The position numbers and the translations under genes are program-made. DNA of 36,153 nucleotides. Origin: Bacteroidota bacterium. GTDB taxonomy: Bacteria > Bacteroidota > Bacteroidia > Chitinophagales > Chitinophagaceae. The notes under the pieces were generated by a model, which was not told the DNA's origin, did not search any database, and saw nothing but the letters and a program-made list of their open reading frames with translations. Positions 16,052 to 24,618 of the stretch are shown in pieces. Location of the stretch: contig JAKPSI010000015.1 in assembly GCA_029555415.1 (NCBI GenBank), forward strand, positions 1 through 36,153. Direction: 5' to 3'. How positions within the stretch are numbered: position 1 is the stretch's first letter; each line of letters begins with the position of its first letter.

Positions 16052-16699
16052 CCGGCGGAGGATCCTCCTGATCTGGTAGATCCGCTTTTCACAGATCCCC
16101 ATGAAAGAGATGTAGTTGCTGTCTGGCACTTTCCGGTACACGGGCGTGGAAGGAAGATTATTGTACAGGCTCGTGTTCCGGAGATAAGCCACAGTGCCCC
16201 GCATTGTCCTGATCAGTTCCACATCATAAGGAGCAGCAGGCGGGATCTTTTGCATCCGCATTTCATAAGGTTGTGATGCGGAGATGTCCTCTCCGGTATT
16301 GACCAGTTGCAGGTCGATCACAGCCTTTCCGCTGCTGTCGAACAAACGGAATGCAGCATAGAAACTGATGATGCCCTTTGCGATATCGGGGAAACTGTCG
16401 ATGATCGGATTGATAAGCGTGGTGATATTATCGCCCGAACGGAAGGAAATGGAATCCAGGATGAGCATCACGGTATAGTCTGCCGTACAATCCGTACAAA
16501 AATCCTTATTCTTCAGCTGCTCCAGGGTTTGCGGCAGGATATCCGTTATGGCACTGACGAGCCGGGGTTTCAGCCAGCCCTTTGGGATCAGCAAATGATA
16601 ACTATCCGGATGGTATGGGAGTTTCGGGACCGCTTGCGCGGAAGCTATGTGGAACAGGCAGAAACTGAAAATGGTCAGGATGATCGTTCGGACTTGCAT
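16028..16699 (-). CDS. Exported protein of unknown function
   Basis: 223 residues. A clear signal peptide (MQVRTIILTIFSFCLFHIASAQA) suggests export to the periplasm. The mature part has no domain I recognise. It has a CxxC pair (FCTDCTAD), a strand-rich middle, and a basic C-terminus (KRIYQIRRILRRLVNSG). The 3' end overlaps the convergent SBP gene by 24 bp. Upstream, 97 bp away and past a strong terminator, lies msrA on the same strand, so it is probably transcribed from its own promoter. Coding status rests on the signal peptide and normal composition, not on homology. Confidence 0.7.
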   Translation of the reverse strand: MQVRTIILTIFSFCLFHIASAQAVPKLPYHPDSYHLLIPKGWLKPRLVSAITDILPQTLEQLKNKDFCTDCTADYTVMLILDSISFRSGDNITTLINPIIDSFPDIAKGIISFYAAFRLFDSSGKAVIDLQLVNTGEDISASQPYEMRMQKIPPAAPYDVELIRTMRGTVAYLRNTSLYNNLPSTPVYRKVPDSNYISFMGICEKRIYQIRRILRRLVNSGAA

Positions 16700-16749
16700 G
16701 GTCAGGTTTAACAGGATAAATCTAATGAAATCTTCAGATACGGTCCGTT

Positions 16750-16789
16750 AAAATCAAAAGGGCCGCCGGCGTCCACGTGGCGGCCCTTT
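16750..16789 (-). terminator. Rho-independent terminator of msrA
   Basis: A perfect 11-bp GC-rich stem (16757-16767 with 16779-16789) around an 11-base loop. On the minus strand it is followed by TGATTTT. It begins 8 bases past the msrA stop codon and separates msrA from the next minus-strand gene. Confidence 0.85.
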
Positions 16790-16796
16790 CGGGGTA

Positions 16797-17459
16797 TCAT
16801 TCGTCCTTCAGCTTATCGTGAAAGACCTTCCGGAACTTATCGACCTTTGGCCGGATCACGATCTTGCAGTAGGGATTCACATTTTCGTTGTTATCGAAAT
16901 AGCGCTGATGATAATCTTCGGCGGGGTAGAACTTCGTGAAGGGCGTGATCTCCGTAACGATGGGATCATTGAAGGCTCCGCTCTTGTCCAGTTCCGCTTT
17001 GTATTTCTCGGCTTCCGCTTTCTGTTCTTCCGTATGATAGAAGACCGCGCTGCGGTATTGCGTGCCCACATCCGCGCCTTGCTGGTTCAGCGTCGTTGGA
17101 TCATGCGTTTCCCAGAATACTTCGAGCAGGTCCTTGAAACTAACGACCGCCGGATCATAAACGATCTGCAGGCATTCGGCATGTCCGGTCTCGCCGCCGC
17201 ATACCTGTTTATAAGTCGGGTTTGCCACAGCTCCGCCGGAATATCCGGAAGTGGAACTGACCACACCTTTGAGTTCTTCAAAGATGGCTTCGGTGCACCA
17301 GAAACAGCCATTGGCAAAAGTGGCCGTATCCGTTCTTGCAGGGATGTTCGTATTCATATCTTTTTCCTTCTTACTGAGTGAAGTGGTGGATGCGGGCTGG
17401 GCACAGGATAAAAGTGCCGTGGCACCGGTCATCACCACAAAGATCATCGTTCGCATCAT
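16797..17459 (-). CDS. msrA: Peptide-methionine (S)-S-oxide reductase, lipoprotein form
   Basis: Repairs oxidised methionine. The active-site motif GCFWC (catalytic Cys then Trp-Cys), with GYSGG, GETGHAE and PAEDYHQ-YF, is complete for MsrA. An N-terminal signal with lipobox LLSC (MMRTMIFVVMTGATALLSCAQ) marks it as an exported lipoprotein, so it works in the periplasm instead of the cytoplasm. The open frame begins at 17483 (MNSTNKTY...), but starting at the Met at 17459 or 17456 gives a normal signal peptide. No MsrB domain is fused. It has its own strong terminator. The divergent neighbour also encodes a lipoprotein (PPC domain), so the pair may share a stress role; that is inference. Confidence 0.93.
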   Translation of the reverse strand: MMRTMIFVVMTGATALLSCAQPASTTSLSKKEKDMNTNIPARTDTATFANGCFWCTEAIFEELKGVVSSTSGYSGGAVANPTYKQVCGGETGHAECLQIVYDPAVVSFKDLLEVFWETHDPTTLNQQGADVGTQYRSAVFYHTEEQKAEAEKYKAELDKSGAFNDPIVTEITPFTKFYPAEDYHQRYFDNNENVNPYCKIVIRPKVDKFRKVFHDKLKDE

Positions 17460-17590
17460 GTAAGTTTTATTTGTACTGTTCATAAATTTCGTGTTTTTTA
17501 CCGGTAAGGATTGTCTTCATTTTGTAAGTTGCGCCCACCCGGGGCTTTTTTGTTCTTTCCTTAACAGCGTCACGGTACAACTATCTACGG

Positions 17591-18088
17591 ATGAAATACA
17601 ATAACAGTTTGCTCCGCTCAATTGTTTGGTTTCTTTTAACAACCGGCCTCCTTATGGCCTGTAAACAACCGACCATGCCTGCATCATCAACCCATTCATA
17701 TGCCTTCCGGCTGAAGCCCGGTGAGGATCTCCGTAACGGTATCGATTCATTCGTAAGATCAAAGCATATTACGGCAGGCTGGGTGGCAACTTGTGTGGGC
17801 AGCCTGACCGATTACTCCATCCGGCCCGCCAATCAGGAAGGGGCGATGTCCGGACAGGGGCACTTCGAGATCGTGAGTCTCGTCGGCACACTCAGCACCA
17901 ACGGATCCCATCTGCATATCAGTTTCAGCGACAGTACCGGAAAAACTACTGGTGGACATTTACTGCCCGGATGTAAAGTGTATACCACTGCGGAGATCGT
18001 CATCCAGTCCTCTGATGGATTCATCTTCACCCGTGAAAAGGACGGCTCCACCCCCTGGGAGGAATTACAGGTAAAAGAAAAGCACTAG
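17591..18088 (+). CDS. PPC/DUF296-domain lipoprotein
   Basis: 165 residues. The N-terminus has a signal peptide with a lipobox-like LLMAC (Cys24). The rest is a PPC (plants and prokaryotes conserved, DUF296) domain: YAFRLKPGEDLRNGIDSFV, ITAGWVATCVGSLTDYSIRPAN, FEIVSLVGTLS, GSHLHISFSD and GGHLLPGCKVYTTAEIVI. The His residues in HLHIS and GGHL are the usual metal-site positions. Bacterial PPC proteins are generally small cytoplasmic trimers of unknown role, and the plant ones bind AT-rich DNA. Here the export signal argues against DNA binding and for an envelope role. It is divergent from msrA and converges on the SulP gene, two bases between stops. Confidence 0.82.
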   Translation: MKYNNSLLRSIVWFLLTTGLLMACKQPTMPASSTHSYAFRLKPGEDLRNGIDSFVRSKHITAGWVATCVGSLTDYSIRPANQEGAMSGQGHFEIVSLVGTLSTNGSHLHISFSDSTGKTTGGHLLPGCKVYTTAEIVIQSSDGFIFTREKDGSTPWEELQVKEKH

Positions 18089-18090
18089 CA

Positions 18091-19641
18091 TTAGTGGATG
18101 GCCGTGATGTTCACGGTCGCGATGCCCTGCAGATGGACTTCGATATGGCGGTCGTGCGCCTTGTTCCTGAATTCACTGATGATCTCCAGGATATCATAAT
18201 CAATGAAATCACTTTCTGATCCATCGATCGTTAAAATGGAATAGGCCGGTATCTTGTCCAGCGCGTCCTTCAGGTTCACTTTATTCAGGAAGGTCACATT
18301 CGTGTTCAGTTTGATATAGAACACTTCCGTTTCATGTTTCTTCGTACGCTGCACTTTGTATTCGGCTTTGAAGTTATTCCGGATGATGAAGTAGATCGAC
18401 ATCAGCAATCCCACACTCACACCGATCAGCAGGTCCGTTTGCAGGATGATCGCGATGGTCAGGATGAACGGGATGAACTGCTTCCAGCCCAGACTCCACA
18501 TGTTGCGGAACAATTTGGGCTTGGCCAGATTATAACCCGTGATGAGCAGGATCGATGCGAGCGCCGCATTGGGGATCTTATTCAGCAGGAAAGGGATCAG
18601 CAACACCGCCAGCAACAGGAAGACGCCATGCGTGAAAGCGGATAATTTGGTACGACCACCTGCATCCACGTTAGCGGAACCCCGCACGATCACGGCCGTA
18701 AGGGGTATAGCACCCACTAATCCGCAACAGATGTTCCCGATACCCTGTGCCACTAATTCACGGTTAACAGGGGTTACGCGATTGTGTACATCGAGCTTGT
18801 CGATCGCTTCCACACATAATAAGGTCTCCAGTGATGCCAGGAGTCCGATCACCAAACCATCCTGCCAGATCTTTTGTGTGCTGAAGATCTTCGTCAGGTC
18901 CGGGAACCGGATCGACGAGAACAGATGATCGGGGATATTGACGAGTTGCGTTTGTTTGAGTGAGTAAACTGAAGCCGCCTGACTGAACAACAGATTGATC
19001 AGAATGGCCACAATGACCACCAGCAGGGCAGAGGGCAGCACTTTCAGTTTTTTCGCGAAAGGTCTTTGCAGCAGGATGAGCAGTAGAATGGAAACAATGC
19101 TGACGAGTATCGCGCCACGTGTCGTATGCAAATTGAAATTATGGACGCTGCCGAAAAAACTGGAACTCTTGAATAAACTCGGGAATCCGCTGCTCCAGAA
19201 ATCAGGCTGATCATAACCCATGGCCACCGGTATCTGTTTACCCATTAGCATGATGCCGATCGCTGCCAGCATGCCTTTGATGACGGCCGAAGGAAAATAG
19301 TTGGAGATCACACCCAGCCGCAATGCACCCAGCACGACCTGGAACACACCCGCGATGATGACTGATAAAAGGAACACTTCAAAACTGCCGGCGGAGATGA
19401 TCGAAGCGCCGACGACCGTGGTGAGACCAGCTGCCGGTCCTGAGACGCCCAATGCCGATCCGCTGATGAGGGAAACGATGAGCCCGCCTACGATTCCCGA
19501 CAGGATCCCCGCAGACAAGGGGGCACCCGAAGCCAGTGCGATACCCAGACAAAGGGGGAGCGCGACGAAAAAAACGGAAAGACCTGCGGGCAGGTCATGC
19601 CGGAGGTAATTCAACCTGAGATAGCGGAGACGACGTTTCAA
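18091..19641 (-). CDS. SulP-family inorganic anion transporter
   Basis: 516 residues. The N-terminal part holds the SulP membrane domain, with DLPAGLSVFFVALPLCLGIALASG, SGPAAGLTTVVGAS and IGNICCGLVGAIPLTAVIVRGSANV, about 12-14 helices. The C-terminus (about residues 420-516) is a cytoplasmic STAS domain, with SILTIDGSESDFIDYDILEI. These transporters carry sulfate, bicarbonate or related anions; the sequence does not decide which. No carbonic anhydrase gene is adjacent, though this partnership is frequent in related genomes. The start codon at 19641 is about 108 bp from the divergent mutS2-like gene. Confidence 0.9.
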   Translation of the reverse strand: MKRRLRYLRLNYLRHDLPAGLSVFFVALPLCLGIALASGAPLSAGILSGIVGGLIVSLISGSALGVSGPAAGLTTVVGASIISAGSFEVFLLSVIIAGVFQVVLGALRLGVISNYFPSAVIKGMLAAIGIMLMGKQIPVAMGYDQPDFWSSGFPSLFKSSSFFGSVHNFNLHTTRGAILVSIVSILLLILLQRPFAKKLKVLPSALLVVIVAILINLLFSQAASVYSLKQTQLVNIPDHLFSSIRFPDLTKIFSTQKIWQDGLVIGLLASLETLLCVEAIDKLDVHNRVTPVNRELVAQGIGNICCGLVGAIPLTAVIVRGSANVDAGGRTKLSAFTHGVFLLLAVLLIPFLLNKIPNAALASILLITGYNLAKPKLFRNMWSLGWKQFIPFILTIAIILQTDLLIGVSVGLLMSIYFIIRNNFKAEYKVQRTKKHETEVFYIKLNTNVTFLNKVNLKDALDKIPAYSILTIDGSESDFIDYDILEIISEFRNKAHDRHIEVHLQGIATVNITAIH

Positions 19642-19704
19642 AGATTTGCAATGATTTTTTGCAAGGTACGGAAAAACAGGGCCTTCTCAAAGGCCGATTG
19701 CACG

Positions 19705-19712
19705 TACATTTG
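19705..19712 (+). promoter_or_regulatory. Putative -7 box of the MutS2-like gene
   Basis: TACATTTG matches the TAnnTTTG pattern 36 bases before the ATG at 19749. No TTTG is found at the standard -33 spacing, so support is partial. Confidence 0.35.
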
Positions 19713-19748
19713 CAGCCGCATCGCTGAAAAGCAGCATGCGACCGGGTT

Positions 19749-21878
19749 ATGAAGTTTTTTCCGGCCTCTGCGGCCACACAACTGGAGTTCGATAAAGTGA
19801 AGGATCTGCTGGCAGCTTATTGCCAAACACTCCTCGCGCGTGAACGCGCACAGCAGTTGCGTATCCATACCCGCCGTGATTTCATCGAAAGGGAATTGAG
19901 GCAAAGTCATGAATACCGTCAGCTTGTAGTGAATGCAATTTATTTTCCAAATGATCATGCGCTGAATCTTTCCAAAGAACTCAAACTGCTGGGTATTCCC
20001 GGAGCGGTATTGAGCGGAGAAGAGATGTTATCGGTACGAAAACTGTCAGAGAGCATTGAAAAGATATTCCGTTGGTTCGATCCGGAAAGAAGACAAGCTT
20101 ATCCGGCCCTGCTGCACATCATCGGTGATACCTATTATGAAAAAGCGATCATTGAACTGATCGATGTGGTGCTGGATGAATATGGTCAGGTGCGCGATAA
20201 TGCTTCACCTGAGCTGGCTCAGATCAGAATGAGTCTGTACCGTAAGCGTAATGAACTGCGCAGGTTATTCGAGAAGATCGTGGCCAAACTGAATAAACAG
20301 GGTTATCTGGCGGAGATCGAGGAGAGTTTCATGAATGGCCGGAAAGTGGTGGCGGTATTCGCGGAGCAAAAAAGAACGGTGAAGGGGATCCTGCATGGGG
20401 AGAGTGACAGCCGCAAGACCGCCTTTGTGGAACCTGAAGAAACGATCGGACTGAATAATGAGATCTATGATCTGGAGAATGATGAGCGCAGGGAAGTGCA
20501 ACGGTTATTGCGTGAACTGACCGCAAGGTTATCGGCATACGCGCCGCTGCTGACGGGCTATCACCGCATTCTTTCGGATTATGATTTTGTTCGCGCCAAA
20601 GCGAAATTCGCGGCGGATTATAACGGAGAATTTCCCACACTGACCGATAAAGCGCAGGTGCAACTGCAGCAGGCCTATCATCCATTATTGTTCCTGTATA
20701 ATAAAAGAGCGGGCAAGCCTACGATACCGGTAAGCTTAACGCTGGATGAATCGAAGCGCATCCTGGTCATCAGTGGTCCCAATGCCGGAGGCAAAACGGT
20801 TACGATGAAGACCATCGGTCTGTTGCAGATCATGCTGCAAAGCGGTTTGCTGGTGCCGGTGCATCCATCCTCCCAGTTCGGGATCTTCAAACAACTGATG
20901 ATCCATATCGGTGATACACAGAGCATCGAATTCGAGTTGAGTACCTACAGCAGTCATTTGCTGCATATGAAGGAATTCATGGAAGCGGCGAATGGCCGTA
21001 CCCTTTTCTTTATCGATGAACTCGGCAGTGGAAGTGATCCCAGTCTGGGTGGCGCTTTCGCCGAAGTGATCATGCAGGAATTCGTGCGCAAGCATGCTTT
21101 CGGGGTGGTCACCACGCACTACCTCAATCTGAAGGTCATGGCCGGTAAAACGGCGGGTATCATCAATGGCGCCATGGCATTTGATGAAAAGAATCTGCAG
21201 CCCTTGTATAAACTACTGGTCGGAAAACCGGGCAGCTCCTACACGTTCTCGATCGCGGAAAGGATCGGATTGGATAAGGAACTGATCCGCCGGGCACGGT
21301 CATTGGTGGATGAGGACCAGTACCGGCTGGATAAACTGCTGAACCGGACGGAGCAGGACCTGAATGAGATCGGCAAGAAAGAAAAAGAGCTGAAGAAATT
21401 GTTGCACGAGAATGAGAAGCTGAAGGCAGAGATGGAAAAAGTGATGGACCGAGAAAAGCACCGGCAACAGGTGGAGATCATCCGGGAGCAGAACCGGGTG
21501 TCGGAAGAAAGGGTCGCTTGGGGAAAGGATATGGAACGGAAACTGAAGCAGCTGATCGTGGAATGGCGTAAGGAAGAGAACAAGAACAAAGTGATCAAAC
21601 TTATGGAAGGCGTCTTGCTGAAGAAGAATGAGAAGAAAGTGGTGAGCAAGATGCAGCAAAAGATCGATGAGAAATATAAAGAAGTGGGTGGTGAGATCAA
21701 AGTGGGGGATAAGGTGAAGCTGAAGAAGAATCACCAGGTGGCGGAAGTACTGGAATGGAAGGGAAAGAAAGTGGTGATCAAGCTGGGCTTACTGCCGATG
21801 CAGGTGGATCCGAAGGACCTGGTGGTGGTGAAAGAGAAACCGGCCCCGCCTGCCGATCCGGCTCCCGGAAAAAAATAA
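19749..21878 (+). CDS. MutS2-like ATPase without a Smr domain
   Basis: 709 residues. The N-terminal helical core and clamp resemble MutS domains III/IV; there is no mismatch-recognition domain I, so it is not MutS1. The ABC-type ATPase has Walker A GPNAGGKTVTMKT (about residues 345-357), the Walker B region TLFFIDELGSGSDPSLGG, and the ...TTHYLNLK segment. A long charged coiled coil (about 530-640) follows, then a small beta domain (VGDKVKLKKNHQVAEVLEWKGKKVVIKLG). It ends in a Pro/Lys tail where full MutS2 has a Smr nuclease domain. MutS2 proteins suppress recombination or rescue collided ribosomes. Without Smr, this copy could not cut by that route. A full-length paralogue elsewhere is likely. 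It is monocistronic. Confidence 0.85.
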   Translation: MKFFPASAATQLEFDKVKDLLAAYCQTLLARERAQQLRIHTRRDFIERELRQSHEYRQLVVNAIYFPNDHALNLSKELKLLGIPGAVLSGEEMLSVRKLSESIEKIFRWFDPERRQAYPALLHIIGDTYYEKAIIELIDVVLDEYGQVRDNASPELAQIRMSLYRKRNELRRLFEKIVAKLNKQGYLAEIEESFMNGRKVVAVFAEQKRTVKGILHGESDSRKTAFVEPEETIGLNNEIYDLENDERREVQRLLRELTARLSAYAPLLTGYHRILSDYDFVRAKAKFAADYNGEFPTLTDKAQVQLQQAYHPLLFLYNKRAGKPTIPVSLTLDESKRILVISGPNAGGKTVTMKTIGLLQIMLQSGLLVPVHPSSQFGIFKQLMIHIGDTQSIEFELSTYSSHLLHMKEFMEAANGRTLFFIDELGSGSDPSLGGAFAEVIMQEFVRKHAFGVVTTHYLNLKVMAGKTAGIINGAMAFDEKNLQPLYKLLVGKPGSSYTFSIAERIGLDKELIRRARSLVDEDQYRLDKLLNRTEQDLNEIGKKEKELKKLLHENEKLKAEMEKVMDREKHRQQVEIIREQNRVSEERVAWGKDMERKLKQLIVEWRKEENKNKVIKLMEGVLLKKNEKKVVSKMQQKIDEKYKEVGGEIKVGDKVKLKKNHQVAEVLEWKGKKVVIKLGLLPMQVDPKDLVVVKEKPAPPADPAPGKK

Positions 21879-21902
21879 AGCGAAACCTTACGGGGCTTCG
21901 CT
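21869..21902 (-). terminator. Terminator of the CBS-domain gene
   Basis: A 9-bp stem with one mismatch (21879-21887 with 21894-21902). On the minus strand it is followed by a T-rich run (21869-21878). This T-run is formed by the last Lys codons and stop of the MutS2-like gene. It may work in both directions. Confidence 0.65.
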
Positions 21903-21928
21903 CTTCGTTTAACAGGTTAGTCAAGAAC

Positions 21929-22360
21929 TTATACGTTGCGGATATAATTCTGCAGGTGATTGATCGTTTCTTTCTGCATGATGATGGTCTCCCGGACCAC
22001 GTCACTCATGGAGATGATGCCGGATAACACGCCATTCTCGAATACAGGCATATACCTTACATTCTGTTGTGACATGATCTGCATGCAGGTTTCGATGGTG
22101 TCTTCGGGTGTAACAGAAGGAAGATCGGTAGACATGATCTCACTCACTTTTGTGTTGGCGGAATTCTTTTCATACAGGGCCACTTTCCTTGAATAATCAC
22201 GTTCGGACATGATGCCGATGTACTGGCCGTTATCCAGTACCATGACCGACCCGATGTTGCGGGCTGCCATGAGACGCAGTGCTTCGATCACGGTAGTGTC
22301 GGGACTGACGGACACAGCGGAGGTGCCTTTCCTGGCAAGGATAGATGATATCTTGTTCAT
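21929..22360 (-). CDS. CBS-domain pair protein
   Basis: 143 residues made almost wholly of two CBS repeats. The first is SVSPDTTVIEALRLMAARNIGSVMVLDNGQYIGIMSERDYSRKV and the second VTPEDTIETCMQIMSQQNVRYMPVFENGVLSGIISMSDVVRE. Stand-alone CBS pairs bind adenine nucleotides (AMP, ATP, SAM) and act as energy sensors; the partner is unknown here. The protein is cytoplasmic with no extra domain. Its stop lies 51 bp from the MutS2-like stop, across a shared terminator. It is divergent from the LacI-family regulator with a 125-bp gap. Confidence 0.9.
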   Translation of the reverse strand: MNKISSILARKGTSAVSVSPDTTVIEALRLMAARNIGSVMVLDNGQYIGIMSERDYSRKVALYEKNSANTKVSEIMSTDLPSVTPEDTIETCMQIMSQQNVRYMPVFENGVLSGIISMSDVVRETIIMQKETINHLQNYIRNV

Positions 22361-22485
22361 ATGGCTCGTTTTGTGTAATGGAATTTACGGTATTTGCAAA
22401 AACCGCCCAAAACTGTTTTATGTATGTCCATAAATAATTCTACAAAAAAGCTGTTTTCATTGTATACCTTGTTGTCTGAATTGCT

Positions 22486-23508
22486 ATGGACCAAAAACCC
22501 GCCACGATCAAGGAAATCGCTCAGCGCCTGAATGTCTCTGTTTCAACCGTTTCCCGCGCTTTGCACAACCACCCCAGTATCGGTCTGCGCACGAAAATGC
22601 AGGTCCAGAAACTGGCGGAAGAGATGCACTACGAGCCGAATCAGGCCGCTATTTCATTCAAACAGGGAAAGACTTTTACCATCGGTGTCATTCTGCCCAA
22701 TCTGGGTGAGGAGTTCTTTTCGATCGCCATCAGCGGGGTGGAAGACATTGCAACGAAGAACAATTACACGGTACTGATCGGGCAGTCGCATGATGATACT
22801 GCGCGTGAGCAGCAGATCGTGGATACGATGCGCCGGCATCGTGTGGACGGACTGATCGTTTCCTTATCCACCACTACGAATAATTATGACCATTTTGAGC
22901 AGTTGAAGAACTATCATATCCCCGTGGTTTTCTTTGACCGGGTGCCCGACAGAGCTGATTTCTACACGGTGTCCTGTAATCTGGAGAACAGTTCGGTGGA
23001 GCTGGTGGACTGGCTGGTGAATGCAGGACACAAGCGGATCGGATTCATCAAGGGACCGGATACGTTGATGCATTCGAATCAGCGGCTGGAAGGGTATAAG
23101 ACCGGATTGAAGAAGCACAAGCTGAAAACGGACGCTTCACTGGTGGTGCATACGGATCTGAGCAAGCTGAAAACACAGGAAGCGATCCATAAGTTACTTG
23201 CATTAAAGGACAGGCCGACGGCCATCATCGCGTTCAATGATTATATTGCCCTTGAAGCGATCCGATATACCCGTAATCAGGGGCTGAAGATCAATAAGGA
23301 CGTGTACTTCGTCAGTTATGCCAATTTACCCATCACCAGTTACCTGGATGATAAGCCACTGGCCTCCGTGGAACAATTCCCTTACCAGCAGGCGGAAAAA
23401 GCGGCGGATATCCTGTTCCGCCTGATCCAGTCGAAGGGGGAGGACACGACCATACCGCACCGGGTACTGCTGGACAGCAAAGTGGTGGTTTTTACCGATA
23501 AAAAATAA
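22486..23508 (+). CDS. LacI-family transcriptional regulator
   Basis: 340 residues. The N-terminal helix-turn-helix is typical: ATIKEIAQRLNVSVSTVSRALHNHPSIG, then a hinge (EEMHYEPNQAAISFKQG). The remaining part is a periplasmic-binding-protein-like sensor domain (TFTIGVILPNLGEEFFSIAISG to the C-terminus). Members usually bind a sugar or sugar phosphate and repress transport and catabolic genes. No sugar gene cluster lies next to it, since the following gene is a tRNA. The ligand is unknown. The upstream gap has two AAAnCTGTTTT-like words (near 22410 and 22448), which could be its own site but are too weak to call. Confidence 0.93.
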   Translation: MDQKPATIKEIAQRLNVSVSTVSRALHNHPSIGLRTKMQVQKLAEEMHYEPNQAAISFKQGKTFTIGVILPNLGEEFFSIAISGVEDIATKNNYTVLIGQSHDDTAREQQIVDTMRRHRVDGLIVSLSTTTNNYDHFEQLKNYHIPVVFFDRVPDRADFYTVSCNLENSSVELVDWLVNAGHKRIGFIKGPDTLMHSNQRLEGYKTGLKKHKLKTDASLVVHTDLSKLKTQEAIHKLLALKDRPTAIIAFNDYIALEAIRYTRNQGLKINKDVYFVSYANLPITSYLDDKPLASVEQFPYQQAEKAADILFRLIQSKGEDTTIPHRVLLDSKVVVFTDKK

Positions 23509-23640
23509 GGGAACTCCGATCAGCCCGGCTTTTCAATACTGAATAGACCTTGTTATCTAATTTCAGATGAAGTTGTACTGGATCTGCAAGCCATTGGATG
23601 GGTGAGCGAGGTCAAAAGGTTTGATACATTATCTTTTCCT

Positions 23641-23673
23641 ATAAAGCAAAAAGCCCTGAGTTTCAGACTCAGG
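23641..23673 (-). terminator. Terminator of tRNA-Ser
   Basis: A perfect 7-bp stem (23655-23661 with 23667-23673) and a 5-base loop. On the minus strand it is followed by GCTTTTTGCTTTAT. It lies 17 bases past the tRNA 3' end. Confidence 0.85.
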
Positions 23674-23689
23674 ACCTCGCAGATGAAGG

Positions 23690-23773
23690 CGGAGAGAGAG
23701 GGATTCGAACCCCCGGACCTTTTGGGTCAACGGTTTTCAAGACCGCCGCATTAGACCGCTCTGCCATCTCTCC
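23690..23773 (-). tRNA. tRNA-Ser (anticodon TGA)
   Basis: On the minus strand the acceptor stem GGAGAGA pairs with TCTCTCC, followed by discriminator G. The anticodon arm is GCGGT-CTTGAAA-ACCGT, giving anticodon TGA (reads UCN, mainly UCA). A long variable arm (GACC...GGTC) marks a class II tRNA, as expected for Ser. The T loop is GTTCGAATC. CCA is not encoded. It stands alone, with its own terminator. Confidence 0.95.
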
Positions 23774-23937
23774 GGCGCGAAAATAGCATTGCCGGGTAAA
23801 ACAGCAAAATCGTTTTTTCTAACTGACAGTTCTGGATGATCTCCATGAAACGCTCTGTTTGAAACTTCTTATAGCAGGATATTATCCACTATTGAAAAGC
23901 TTGCCCTGACCCCGTGTCTCTGTGGTAATTAAAATGT

Positions 23938-24477
23938 TCAATACCCCACATCCCGCATCATCACCACCATCCCTCTGAACTCTTCCTTCATCAACTGAAA
24001 ATCCGGCATGGGCAATTGTAATGTTCCGCAGTGGCGGTATCCCTGTTGCTGATAGAACGTGATGGCAGCGGTACTGCTGTCCATCGCTTTGAGAAAGATG
24101 ATCTCTTTTTTCAGTTCACGTGCTTTCTCCAGTGAGAACTGCATGAGTTGTTTGCCCAAACCTTTTCCGGTAGCGGACCTGTGGATGTAGATCCGTTCCA
24201 CTTCAAGCGCGGACATTTCTTCATGTCCTTTAAGTACGCTGTTCAGTACCAGCTTGAGATAAGCTACCGGTATTCCGTCTTCTTCAGCCAGATAATATGC
24301 AACATTTGGATCCGATAATTCCTTTCCCAGTTTATCCTCCGCATAGGCGTATTCATGCATGTACCAGTCGGCGCCGCCGGGATGCCAGAGATGGAGGTAA
24401 TGCTCCCTGTAGATACTCCGGGCCAGCGCGGTGAGCTGTTCAGTGTCTTTTGGGGATGCTATTTTAATTTCTATCAT
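23938..24477 (-). CDS. GNAT-family N-acetyltransferase
   Basis: 179 residues, one GNAT domain. The acetyl-CoA binding loop is RSATGKGLGKQLM (RxxGxG type) after the strand LEVERIYIH, and the C-terminal motif FYQQQGYRHCGT closes the fold. GNAT enzymes move an acetyl group from acetyl-CoA to an amine; the acceptor cannot be read here. The protein is cytoplasmic. Its start is divergent from the exported oxidoreductase 141 bp away, with no sign of a shared pathway. Confidence 0.9.
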   Translation of the reverse strand: MIEIKIASPKDTEQLTALARSIYREHYLHLWHPGGADWYMHEYAYAEDKLGKELSDPNVAYYLAEEDGIPVAYLKLVLNSVLKGHEEMSALEVERIYIHRSATGKGLGKQLMQFSLEKARELKKEIIFLKAMDSSTAAITFYQQQGYRHCGTLQLPMPDFQLMKEEFRGMVVMMRDVGY

Positions 24478-24618
24478 AGCTTGAGCGTATGTCCGCCGGG
24501 AAAAATACCAGCAAAATTACAGTTCCTGAGGCATAACATTTCAAAGCCCAATGCCAGGATGATTTTACTTAACTTGTTGAAACGGTTCGCTTGTTTTTCA
24601 CAATTAAATTTCCATGTT

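Noticed and set aside
22361-22485. LacI-family operator upstream of the regulator
   Set aside because: Only two weak AAAnCTGTTTT words are seen, without the central CG palindrome typical of the family.
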